DNA from: Chrysoporthe austroafricana
Taxonomy: Eukaryota; Ascomycota; Sordariomycetes; Diaporthales; Cryphonectriaceae
Reading direction: 5' to 3'
Assembly (NCBI GenBank): GCA_001051155.2
Contig: JYIP02000002.1
Span: forward strand, 317,583-381,582
Length of the DNA: 64,000 bases
The notes beneath the pieces are model-generated. The model worked only from the letters and a program-made list of their open reading frames with translations, was not told the origin of the DNA and did no database searches. Each line of letters starts with the position of its first letter. The stretch's first letter is position 1. This document shows, one piece after another, positions 46,801 to 57,891 of this stretch. The position numbers and the translations under genes are program-made.

Positions 46801-49800
46801 AGCTGCAACTCCACGCGCTGCGGTGCATCTGGGACAACCAGGGCCCGGAGAAACGAAATTTCTCGGAAGGCCAGGGTTTCGAGGACCTGCTCGGGATACT
46901 GTTCGCGTGCAAGTTGCATCACGGCTTCAGTGGCCATGCAAATATAGCCAGCCCCTGGAAAAATAGCTAGACCGTCAATAACATGATCTGCGAGCCAAGG
47001 CAACGTAGCCAGGCCCACCATATGTCGCCAGCGCGGCTCGCTTGACTCGAACATACGCACGCCGAGTAGGTCATGATACGGCTCGCGGCGCATACGGTAC
47101 TCGCGGTTGAAGCGGGACTCGTGCCAATGCTTCACCGATCGATCCCAGGCATACGGAGGCAGGTTCGGCTGTACGGTGGCGGTGTCGGATCCGGGGACCA
47201 GGGCTGACAGCTCGTTGAAGTTCACTTTGACGCCGCGTTCGAAGAGGCGGCCTGCAAGCACCAGGGTGCTCGAGACGGCATCAACGCCACGCTGCAGTGC
47301 TGAGAGATAGTCATACTCGAGCTTTGGAATGTCAGAAGCCGCGAGGCATTGACGAACCGGACCGGCTAGAGCAGGGTGTGGGCCGATTTCGAGAAACAGG
47401 GCATGCCCTCCGCCCCGTTCGTGGTGCGTGCGCACGATCGTGTCGACTGCGCTAGAGAAGCGCACCGGGGACACAAGATTGTCAACCCAATATGAGGTGC
47501 CAAACTCAGATGACGACGGCTTGCCTGTGACCGAAGAGACCAGAGTCACTTCTCTGTCGTGCCCTTCTCCGCTGCTTGCAGAAAGGGATACCTTGCTTAA
47601 GTCAAGGTTACCTAACCTCTCGCGGTACTCATCGGCCACGGCCTGCATATGATGGCTATGGTAGGCCGTATCGACAAGCAGTTTGCGGCAGAGAATGCCG
47701 TCTTCGCGAGCTGCGATGCGCGTGATGACCTCGTCAACGGCAGCGGCATCGCCTGACACGGTTACATTGCTAGGACTGTTCACACATGCAATCACCGCGC
47801 GCCCATGAACCAGACCCTCAACATATGTAGCGGCATCATGCTCGCCTAATCCTAGGGATAACATCGCGCCCGGCGGAAGCCCACGCTTCTTGGACGCGGC
47901 TGCCATGAAACCTCTGTGAAAGCTCACGCGGAGCGCTGTACGTTGGGAGAGGTGCCCGGCGGCGTACGCCGCCGCAATCTCTCCGCTTGAGTGGCCAACC
48001 ACCACCGAAGGGCGCACACCATGGGCATGTAGTAGCGTGACGAGGGCGATTTGCACGGCTGTCGTGGCTGGTTGTGCGAGTTCGGCCTTGTTGATGTCGC
48101 TGCTGCGGTCCTGGCGGAGGAGCTCCGTCTCGAGGTCCCAAGTGGCGCCAAGTTCACGCAAAATGTCGCGCGAGGTGCGGATGGAGTCTCGAAAGACAGA
48201 ACAGGGCGTTGCTTCAAGAAGCAACTCGCGGGCCATTCCGGCCCACTGCGCACCCTGGCCCGTGAAGACAAAGATAATGTCTCTCTTGGCGGGAATCGGT
48301 TTGCTCGGGAGAGTGCGAAGGCCCTCTCGAAGTCCATCTAGTAGCGAGCATGTATTTTCCGCCACGAAACTAAGACGCCATGAGAGTGCTGAGCGGCGCT
48401 GACAAAGAGTATAAGAGAGATCGGCCAGCGAGGTCGCATAATGGTGCTTGATCCAGTGTGCATAGGACTCAAGCATAGACTTGAGCGAGCCCTGACTATT
48501 GGCCGAGAGAACGAAAATGCGGCTGCGTGTCGTTGGGTTGGGATCGGAGGACAGGCACTGTGCTCGTGGGCCCCTTTCAATAATGGCGTGGGCGTTGGCT
48601 CCACCATATCCAAAACTGTTGATAGAGATACGAGGAGTCAAACCTCCACCGCTCGGCCATGGTAGTCGCTTTGTTGGGATACGTATCAGGTCCAAGGGCA
48701 AGCCAGGCTTGGGGTGAACGAATCCAGCGACAGGAGGGATTTCTCCGCGATCCAGCATCAGTACTGCCTTAAGAAGGCTAGCGAGACCGCTAGTGCTCTC
48801 GGTGTGGCCTATGTTTCCTTTATTGGAGCCGACGTAAAGGGGAAGACGGCGGTTCGGACCTGTGAAGACCTCGTCGATGGCCGCCAGCTCCTCATTGTCT
48901 CCAGCGACAGTCCCAGTGCCGTGCGCCTCAACATATGCTATATCCTGCGGGCGAAGGCCAATGCGAGCGTAGGCTTCGCGTATGAGGTCGGCTTGGGCGG
49001 CGCGATTTGGGTGAGTGATGCCTGAAGCAGTGTAGCCATCCTGGTTAATTGCAGTGTTGAGGATGATGGAGCGAACAGGATCGCGGTTTTTAATAACATC
49101 GCCCAGGCGCTTCAATACCACAACGACAAAACCCTCACCGCGGCCGTAGCCCTCGCCGCGAATATCGAATGGATAGCATCGACCATCGCTGCTGACCATG
49201 CGTTGATTGCTCATGCCAATATAGTGGTCCGGCATGAGTTGTAAATTAGCAGCGCCCACCAACGCTGCGTCGCACTCGCCGTTTCGTAGGCTTTGACAGG
49301 CGTGATGCAGAGCAACAAGGCCGCCTGAACAGCCTGTATCGAGGGTCACAGACGGGCCGCGCAAATCGAAGACGTAGGAAATGCGGTTGGCGAGGATCGC
49401 CGTACCGGTACCAACGCTCTGGTATATTGGTAGATCGAGTACGTCCTTGCAAAGACTCCGTTCGTAGTCCATTCCGAAAATAGCAGTGTAAACGGCAGTG
49501 CGGGAGCCACCAAATGTTTCATAAGCCGACCCGGCACTCTCCAGCGCCTCGTACGCCAGTTCGAGCAGTATGCGTTGCTGCGGATCCATGGCGGATGCCT
49601 GCTGCGGCGACAGATGGAAGAAAGCGTGGTCAAAGTCACGGACATCTCCGTCAATGAAGTGGCCACCTCGGTGATTGTTAGTGCCATTAGGATCGTTGGC
49701 ATTGGGATGGTAGAAGGCTGCTTCGTTGAAACGATCCGCCGGCACGGGTGACCACGCCTCAACCGCATCAGCGAGCAATTCCCAGAACGAGTCGAGACTG

Positions 49801-49859
49801 TTGGCACTCCCCGGCAGCCGGCAAGAAATGCCTACGATAGCTATCGGTTCACTTGCCAT
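40895..49859 (-). CDS. highly reducing polyketide synthase with C-terminal carnitine acyltransferase-type release domain
   Basis: Iterative type I PKS of 2,967 aa. Exon 1 is 49859-42063 and exon 2 is 42001-40895. One 61-nt intron (42002-42062, GTACGA..TCAG) joins DRDSWAL to LRQDLERE. Domains: KS 1-430 (Cys177 in DTGCSGG, His313, His352); AT about 525-840 (GHSSGE, Ser624); DH about 925-1230 (His959 in LADHVIDG, Asp1146 in HPATFDSMFH); MT about 1255-1440 with a weak SAM motif (LELNAGHG); ER about 1650-1960, lacking the usual NADPH loop; KR about 1985-2210 (IAGGLGDLGRR, SGQANYNAGN); ACP with Ser2305 (LGLDSLVAIELR). From about 2385 a choline/carnitine acyltransferase fold starts (LPALPLPELPEILRLFEE) and keeps the catalytic YEHTKLDG motif (His2675). 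Family knowledge: such cAT domains, e.g. in Trichoderma Tv6-931, release the chain to a small nucleophile. The gene is divergent from 50600. Confidence 0.96.
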
Positions 49860-50599
49860 TTTCTCTGAATGAGTAATGTGTGAGGTATGAGATCAAGTTA
49901 GAGCGCGCCTCCAGGTAGGACAGGCTGCCAAAAAGTTAGCAATCCTCGTAGCTAACTAATGAGACCATAAGTCGGCACGATAGTTTAATATTATCAATGA
50001 ACTGCTGTTCTGCGTCCCTTTCCTATCTTCCACACTCACTCATCCTCGACCGAGTTGTTAGCCGCTTGTACAACACCACTTTCTTCTACGTATTGTGCAA
50101 GGACGTCCAATCCTAGTCCAAAATAAGGTTTAATTCTATGTATGGCAGGGGATACTTTGATAAATACACGGTGTACTTTAACCCAGGACACCACCCCGAA
50201 GCACAGTACTATAATCGTTACAATTAGTGTGACGATGCTTCAAGGATCTCTTTCTTCGCCCCCAATTTCCTGCATGTTATCTGCACGCCCTCGCTCGAAC
50301 AGGCAGGTTGTATTGTGCTCATCATATATCCATGGGACAGACCAGTGTGTGTATAATTGGGGGCGGAAGCTAGCTAGGCTCCCATCAATCACTTGCAGCG
50401 TGAAATGTTATCTTTTCACAAAAAGGTGAACTTTTAAGGCCCACCTCTGTAATGTAGAAAAGCGAGTCTTTCTCGAATCCGTACACATTCAGTCATCTCA
50501 TCATTTTGAACACTTTTCTGCTCTCCAATATTCTTGGCCGTCAGATTTGTCGTCTTGATTGATCTTTAAAGGGAAAAACTTCACTGGAGGTCCACGGCT
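49860..50599. promoter_or_regulatory. bidirectional promoter between PKS and the seven-helix membrane protein
   Basis: 740 bp separate the two divergent start codons, so shared control is plausible. No ORF of interest. A TTCAC-N6-GTGAA inverted repeat lies near 50415-50430. No pathway-regulator gene is in the window to suggest a binding motif. Confidence 0.5.
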
Positions 50600-51816
50600 A
50601 TGTCTAGTGAGGGAGACCTTTCACCAACTTATATAGGTAACCGCCTTGAAGTTTTCATAGGCGTGTTCACTCCTCTTTGTATTGTTGCCGTTGCTCTTCG
50701 ATTTTATGCACGTAGCCTTTCTGTCAACAGATATGATGTGGGCGACTGGCTCATCGCCACTGCTTTGATTGGACAGATAGTCGCGGGAGGTCTCGCCATC
50801 GGTAGGTTTCGAGGGATAGAGCCAGACTGTATGTCTTGACTGACGGATGCACAGGTAGTGTGAGGCAAGCTGGGGTAGGTCACCACGCTGCCTACCTCGA
50901 AGAAACAGATCCCGAGAAAGTCACCACGTTCTTAAAATACCTTGTCGCCATGTCGACTTGGTATGCCACCACAGAAGGTCTAGCAAAGCTGGCCGTCTGT
51001 CTTATGTACAAACGAATCTTCCCACAGAGATATATGCACATCACCATCAACATAACCATGGCCGTACTTATCGGTGCATCGATTGGCGGAGGTCTAGCTG
51101 ATCTCTTTGGTTGCACCCCCTTCTCCGCACACTGGGGGAGTACCGAAGAACAAGCCGCCCATTGTGTTGATACAGAAGCATTGTTTGTCTGGGGCAGTTT
51201 CCCCAACATCGTTACGGATGCCGTGTTGCTCGTTTTGCCCATTCCGAGTGTTTTGAATCTGCAAGCCTCCACCGGAATGAGGATAGGCCTGATTATTACT
51301 TTTCTATTCGGCAGTATGTAAGTGTCCACCACCTCATTTATTCCCCTTCATATATATACACAGCTGATAAGTCTGAAAAGAGGCATTATCACCTCCATTC
51401 TTCGCTTTATAGCTTTTTATAACAAGAGCTCCTTCAGCGACCCCAACTACAACGGCGTCACTCTGATCATTTGGACAGTGTGTGAGCCAGGAATCTATCT
51501 GATTGCGGCCTGTCTACTAGTGTACCGTCCACTGATTGACAAGCTTGGAATACCCATGATTATTGGACACACGCTTCTTGGCAAGACTGGAGGCTCATCA
51601 GGTGCTTTTGAAGCTCGAAATGCAGCGCCTTTGGCAGGGATCGCCGCCACCAAGGACATCAGTCTTAGGACCATCGGCGGCACCGCTTTTGACAGGACAG
51701 TCACCGGTGACGTATTTGAGCAATTAGATGATAGTGATGAGAGACCGCTGAGAAAGAGCGCCGGGATCACAGCTAGGACTGACATCGAGGTAGCATGGGG
51801 ATCAAGGGCAGTGTAG
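50600..51816 (+). CDS. fungal rhodopsin-fold (SAT4/PTH11-like) integral membrane protein
   Basis: The three exons 50600-50801, 50855-51317 and 51381-51816 give 366 aa. Introns of 53 and 63 nt rebuild LAIGSVRQAG and FLFGSIGIITS. The hydrophobic segments fit seven helices (TPLCIVAVALRFYARSLSV, DWLIATALIGQIVAGG, YATTEGLAKLAVCLMYKRIF, MAVLIGASIGGGLADLF, FPNIVTDAVLLVLPIPSV, IGLIITFLFGS, WTVCEPGIYLIAACLL). DPNYNGVTLIIWTVCEPGI is typical of the fungal rhodopsin-like domain family. There is no N-terminal CFEM domain. The cytosolic C-tail is polar and acidic. These proteins are common in secondary-metabolite clusters but have no settled role (receptor, transport or localisation). Divergent to the PKS. 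The second intron's acceptor (AAAAG) is less canonical than the others. Confidence 0.85.
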
Positions 51817-53475
51817 TTTTGAGTAATAGCAACGCAAGCTGGGTACTGGACAATCGACAGTGCGTATAATTCAGCTATGTATGAACCTGAAAAAATATCA
51901 CACTGGTAGGTCGGAGGGAACGGCAGACATAATGGTCAGACTAGCATCAGAATGACATCTAATTACAAAAGTTTTGGTGTCATTGCAGATGTCTAAGTCC
52001 TACTCTTAGCATCTTTTCGACATAATCTTGCAGAGACGGCTTGATCTCCACGGATCAAGTAACATGACCAAGAAATCGCATTTGCATTCAGGCTCCCCAT
52101 GAGCCCAGCATCATGAAAGAACAAGAAGATGTTGGGGCAGGGGAAGACTGAACGAACCAGTGCATCACCCAGTTCATGGTTCCACAGAAACGCTTCATCA
52201 CGTCAGATCATTCCTTTCAGTTTCCCTTCATGTCCAATTGCATTAGCGTAATTGTTTGTTTTCGCAAGGCCCGATGTTGTGCTACAGAAGTAGGAGAGGC
52301 GAGTAGTGTTGGAGCCTACGTAACTCATGTCGTACCAAAACAAAATACCAGCTATTGTGGGCCAATGGAAAGCCTCCGCCACTCTTACCCTCCCCGAACC
52401 TCGCTTTACCGGGAGACTACTCGGATAATACAAATATTCGGTCCGTTCTTGCAGCTAGACTTCGTATCCACATGCAATACGAGACTTAGCTGATTGAGCT
52501 GGGGGCCAAACCTGGGTTGCATTGCACAAAAATCGGTATTCGTGGAATGTTGGGAATCCTGTCGGAGAGCCTAGTGCCGCATTCCCAAGTACTTAGTAGT
52601 GATGGGCATTTCTAGTCGAGTAGAACGATCTAGTTACTCAGAAAACCCCGGCGGTTGAAGCCTGCCGTGGTCAGGACTAATTATTAGTATGTTGAACTTG
52701 CCCCGGATCTGTAACGAAGGGGCAATAATAATCATCAGAGTTGTCATTGGGGAAGAAATTGCTTCAACCTATTTCGGTACGGAAGCCTAGGTGCTCCACC
52801 ACCTCCTGTAGTGCGATGTCACATGGCCGTGCAACGCAGCCTTTTTCTCATGGGTGAGCGGACATTAAGAAGAGCCCGAGAGGTCGATAAGACCTGTACT
52901 TACAGTAGCACTTCTACGGTATTGTTCATTGGGGGCCGTACGAAAGACTTCTGCCTGGTGCAACGCAGCCTTTTTCTCATGGGTGAGCGGACATTAAGAA
53001 GAGCCCGAGAGGTCGATAAGACCTGTACTTACAGTAGCACTTCTTACGGTATTGTTCATTGGGGGCCGTACGAAAGACTTCTGCCTGCATGGATATTCTA
53101 CGCCCGAGCCGTTGGCCAGCAGAAAATTGAAAAAAAAGCGGAGTACTGCGTGCGGGCACATGCATCAGATATCTCACTTGCAGCTAACTGCAGCATGTCC
53201 CTGCATGTGCGCCCCTTCACCCAAGTGGCTGAAGAAGGCCTTTCGGCACACAGTGACACTACTATATGATAGTACATAGCATATTGCACTAGGCAGAACT
53301 TAAAGGTACCTCGCCATAGGTCCAGTACATGAACTTGCATGCGACTTCCAGTCACAGTAAGGTGTCTTCAAATTCTTGATTAGTCAATTACGTCGCCCGG
53401 CATTTGACAATTGTATATCTTGACGTTCCTTGAACGCTTTCTTCTCCTCAGCTCAATCACATTCAGCACAACATC
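51817..53475. other. intergenic, includes a 129-bp tandem duplication
   Basis: About 1.65 kb between the membrane-protein gene and the NRPS-like gene. No supported ORF. A TATA-like GTATAT near 53412 is about 60 bp upstream of the NRPS-like start codon. It probably holds the 3' UTR of one gene and the promoter of the next. Confidence 0.45.
52829..53087 (+). repeat. near-perfect tandem duplication, 129/130 bp
   Basis: GTGCAACGCAGCC..ACTTCTGCCTG occurs at 52829-52957 and again at 52958-53087. The only difference noticed is one extra T in the second copy (CTTCTTACGG versus CTTCTACGG). The junction has no spacer. It lies about 390-650 bp upstream of the NRPS-like start codon. Confidence 0.93.
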
Positions 53476-56400
53476 ATGACAACTGAGAAAAAGCACGAGC
53501 ACGAACACGCTGCGCAGTGGCAGGATGATCTACTACCGCACGTTGTCGACCGTCTGGCGCGGGAGAGGCCTGACGCCCAATACGGCGAATGGGTGACCGG
53601 GTCCAACGTGGTGGCCATCACGTACACGCAGCTGGCCAATGTCATCAATGGCTTAGCCTGGTGGCTCGTGGACCAGCTCGGCCCAAGCGTCCATGGGCCC
53701 TATTCAGACGTCTTGACCTATATCGGCCCAAATGATGTGCGCTACTCGGCATTGGTGCTGGCCGCAGTCAAAGTTGGCTATGTGGTTGGTTGCTTTTTTT
53801 TTTTTATCTCGCCACCCCCGGCGGCTCACCTCCCCCCCTCCCTCCTGAAAACAAAAAAAGGTTTTCTCTATTCCGCTGACGGCGGGGCAAATCCCAGTTA
53901 TTCGTGACATCGCCCCGGAATAGTCCGGCTGCACACCGCGCGTTGTTTGATCACCTCCACTGTCGGACATTCATCACGACTGACCCAATACCATCGCCCG
54001 CCCATGCTGTCCTCGATGCCGTCAAGCCAGAGCGGCATCTCACAGTGCCGTCAGTTGAAGAGCTTCTCACCAAGCACTACCCATCCTACGTACTACGCAA
54101 AACCTTCCAGGATCTGCGACGAGATCCTTTTGTTGTTATGTAAGTCTCATATAATCTTGTCCTGCTCTCGATGCATAACTGATCGATTGCTCTGGTCAGG
54201 CATACGTCTGGCACCACTGGACTGCCCAAGCCCATCGTCTGGACTCATGAAACTTGCGCATGTGTCTTGAATTCCAAAAGTCGCGAGGCACCGGGCAAAA
54301 TTGCCTCCATTGAGGGTAGCTTGGTCAATGGCAAGCGAGTAATAGTGACGCTTCCACCATTTCATGTGCGCCCGCCCGAGCTACATTACAAGTCCGTAGC
54401 TAATCCTTCTATTCAGGGGGCCCTTCTTGCCCAACTCATTGTCGGTGCAATTCCTTTCGGCAATGTTGTTATTGCTCCTGTGGCAGCGGCCATTCCTACT
54501 GCCCAAGGAGTCGTGGATGCCCTTAAGCAGACTCCTGCCCAAGTAGCAATACTCGTGCCTTCAGTAGTTGCTGAGTTGGCACAGGTACGTATCTTTTTTG
54601 GGGGGGAGGGGGCGATTCCTCTTAATGCAACCCGACTGATGTAAACCTGTGCAGAATCCTGAGTTGCTTGACTACTGTGCTGAGCACCTCGACACAATTC
54701 TCTATATTGGAGGTGATTTGCCGCAAAATGTTGGTGACCGTGTGGCAGCCAAGGTGTACCTCCGTTGCCTATGGGGAGCCACTGAGGCCGGCATTGTTCC
54801 ACAGCTGCTCCCGCCAGAACTACTTCCATCATCACCATCAGCCCGAACTCTGTGGCGCTATGTCCGATTCCATCCATGCGTTGGGGCCCAATTCGATGAG
54901 GTGACCGACGGTACTTATGAGCTGGTCATCCGCCGCGACCAGGCTCTGGCTGATACGCAGCCATGCTTCACCGTGCCAGGATTAGACCAGCTCGAGATCG
55001 AATACCGCACAAAAGATTTGTTTGAGAAGCACCCCGAGATTCCTGATTTATGGTGCTGGCGTGCTCGCGCCGATGACATTATCACTTTTCTCAATGGTGA
55101 GAAGACCAACCCCGTTTCGATGGAACAGCATATCACAGCCAGTAATCCCGATCTGAGTGGTGCGCTTGTAATTGGCGCCCAGCGGTTTCAAGCAGCACTT
55201 CTGCTCGAGCCGGTTTCAGACAGCTCTCTGACAACAGCAGAGCAAGCCGCCCTGATTGAGCGTGTCTGGCCGACCGTTGAAGAAGCCAACAGTAGCGCAC
55301 CAGCTCATGCACGTGTGGAGAAGTCCTTTATTCTCGTCGTCCCTTCAGACCGTCGGCTCATCCGTGCTGGCAAGGGCACGTTCATGAGAGGTGCTTCTAT
55401 CAACCAGTATAGCGAGGAAATTGAAAGGCTCTATGCTCAAGCGGACGTGGTCCCCGACGATGATGAGGAAGGTCCTAGCGAGACGACGCTACGCCCAATG
55501 GATTCCCCCGAAGTTACTCGCCTAGTACGGCAATATGTCCAGGCTTTAACAAACTGGTCCAGCCTCGATGACACTGATAACTTCTTCGACCGCGGTATGG
55601 ATTCGTTGCAGGGACTCCAGCTCACACGAGCTCTGCGGCGTAGCTTCCGCCGTCCTGATCTTGCTCTCTCTACTGTGTATCAGAATCCTACTGTTGCCCA
55701 ACTTGCAGAAGCCGTCCTTGGGCAGAATAGTAACGAACAGAACGAGGGAAAACTCATGGAAGCCTTGCTCGCTACCTACCGAGGGCTCATCCAACAACTG
55801 CCAGTGCCAAAACCCACAGCTGAGCTCTTCAGCAGAGCACCAGGACGAATCAATGCACTCCTGACTGGGTCTAATGGCACGGTGGGCACGCACCTTCTAC
55901 AAGCGCTGCTGGACCGTGACGAAATCGGCCACATCTTCTGTTTAAACCGCCGTGAGGACGGTGGACGGGCCATCCAACACAAGAGCTTCACTGCTGCCGG
56001 TCTTCCGATCACCGGGCTCGACGACAACACCCGCGTCACTTTCATCAAGGCCGATCTCCAGGAACCGTCTCTTGGCCTGGATAGTCCCCGGTATGAGTTA
56101 CTCTGCTCAAAAGTTGGGCTCATCATTCACACCGCATGGCCAGTCAACTTCAATCTGAATTTGCCCGCATTTCGCCCCCAACTCGCGGGTTTGGTGAACC
56201 TGTTGGCCCTCGCTGCAAGGACTGCGACATCCGGCGCTACTTCTGCAACGCGTTTCGTCTTCATCTCGTCCGTTGCGGCTGTAGGGGGGCACACAACGGG
56301 CCCGCCGCCTGAGGAGGTGCTCCGAAATTTGGACACGCCGGGCCCCATTGCCTATGGGCGCGCCAAGTTCCTCGCTGAGCTGCTCGTGGATGCCGCGGCC

Positions 56401-57048
56401 CAGCACTTCGGAAAAATTGTGCCTGCGACCATTATCCGTGTCGGCCAGGTTGCGGGCCCCGTCCGACGTCCCGGCCTATGGAATCCCCGAGAGTGGTTCC
56501 CCAGCATGATGCTCAGCTCGCTGCACCTGGGCCAAGTGCCAGACAACCTTGGCCCGCTCTTCGACAACGTCGACTTCGTACCTGTCGACCTGCTCGCTAA
56601 TGTGTTGGTAGATCTTGCCACAGCGATCACGAATGAGGCGGGAGGAACTGCCAGCGGTGCTGTAGTCTTCAATCTGCGCAATCCACATTTGAATCCCTGG
56701 CATATGCTGCTGCCCTCTGTCACGGGCACCGCTTCCGCAGACAGACAGCTCCGGGTGGTGCCACCAACGACCTGGCTGGCCACCGTCCAGGCTAGCAGCG
56801 AGGAGGTTGACGGTGAAGTGGCGGTCAGAAACCCAGCTCTGAAACTGCTTGATTTCTTTAGAGGCCTGTGGGCAGCGGACGCGCATGAGGGCGCCGGGCG
56901 AACTGCGGCTCCTGCGCAGCCTATGATGGTGGAGCGCGCCCTCGAAGCCAGCTCTACATTTCGTGATCTAGAGCCTGTTGGGTCTGAGTGGGTGCAAAAG
57001 TGGGTAGAGGAGTGGGTTGCTCTGCAGAAAGCAGCGAACTACAAATAG
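53476..57048 (+). CDS. NRPS-like reductase (adenylation - thiolation - terminal reductase)
   Basis: Activates a carboxylic acid as AMP ester, loads it on a phosphopantetheine arm and releases it by NADPH reduction, normally to an aldehyde. The five exons 53476-53784, 53898-54139, 54200-54365, 54417-54584 and 54655-57048 give 1,092 aa. Introns are 113, 60, 51 and 70 nt; the 51-nt one has no stop and is inferred because it rejoins TLPPFH to GALLAQ. A domain: HTSGTTGLPK (185-194), LWGATEAG (334-341), YRTKDLF in place of the usual Y-x-TGDL, RADDIITFLNGEKTNP, and the A10-type Lys in RAGKGTFMRG (535). Carrier Ser612 (FDRGMDSLQ). Reductase from about 690: Rossmann loop LLTGSNGTVGTHLLQ, IIHTAWPVNFN, and Y862-x3-K866 in AYGRAKFL. 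There is no condensation domain, so it does not make peptide bonds. Its substrate could be the released polyketide acid or a separate aromatic or aliphatic acid. Same strand as the oxidase at 57892. Confidence 0.95.
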
Positions 57049-57783
57049 CAAGGGAACCGTTTACTCGGTCAAGAAGAAACATGCATAGAACGGTTCAGGA
57101 GGTGATAGTGTCCTAGTTCTCGTGGCGTTAATACTTGGTAGGCGCCCTGCAACCACTGGGACATGTAGCAATCACCGGGCACATGCCGGGATAGACCTGT
57201 ACGGCCGAACCCTGTGAAGGTAATTGCATGCACGTGGACAAGAATTGCAAATACGAGCTCCATGGCAAAGGACGCCACTCGAATCTCTCCAATGGGATAC
57301 GTAGTGAAGAAATGCTTCATGGCGAGAAGTCTCCTACATCGGGGGGCCAAACGTGCAGCACTGAGGGATCGTCACCAAAGATACTGTCATATTAGCCCCA
57401 TCCCCATAGTACTTGTCACATTAGGCATCTATACCGGCACACCGGATAGCAATACGGAAACTTCTGTTCTGGGGATGGTACGGGATACCACGGCAACTAG
57501 GGAGGTGATATTCTGGCTACCAACCTGCATTGGAAGGAAATCCTACGGTGTGCCCCCCCCCCCAACCAACCCTCTCAAACATCCGCTGTTTCCGTGAGCC
57601 GACCTGAGTTCAGGTGTTAATAAAATTGCACCTTTCATGAAACCCACTCCAATGCAACGGTTGGAATAATAGCGCTCATGCGTTTGCACAGCTGTGTACA
57701 GCCTTGAGGGACAATGCCTTGATGCAATTTGGGGGCCAATCCAATGGTATCATACAAGGGATATTAAGTGAGCTGTTTTACCG
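57049..57783. other. intergenic between NRPS-like gene and oxidase gene
   Basis: No supported ORF. A C-run lies at 57554-57564. It holds the NRPS-like 3' region. Confidence 0.45.
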
Positions 57784-57799
57784 GTCTTCGCACGAAGAC
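57784..57799. promoter_or_regulatory. perfect 7-bp inverted repeat, possible regulator site
   Basis: GTCTTCG-CA-CGAAGAC lies about 95 bp upstream of the oxidase ATG and just before a TATA-like ATAATAAAA (57803-57811). The shape fits a dimeric regulator half-site pair. The motif was not seen in the other cluster promoters on reading, so a cluster-wide role is not supported. Confidence 0.3.
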
Positions 57800-57891
57800 A
57801 TGATAATAAAAGAGGCACGGTCTGTTGTTATTTTTCCCTTAGGATGACACGAGCAGCTCTCGCTTCATCAACTTAACTCTTGCCCTACACG

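Noticed and set aside
42637..49807. Many plus- and minus-strand ORFs of 60-154 codons inside the PKS
   Set aside because: Shadow frames of the 2,599-codon first exon; the PKS frame carries all family motifs without a stop.
52811..53269. 152-codon ORF with two internal repeats
   Set aside because: The repeats are simply the 129-bp DNA duplication read through; the peptide has no other feature.
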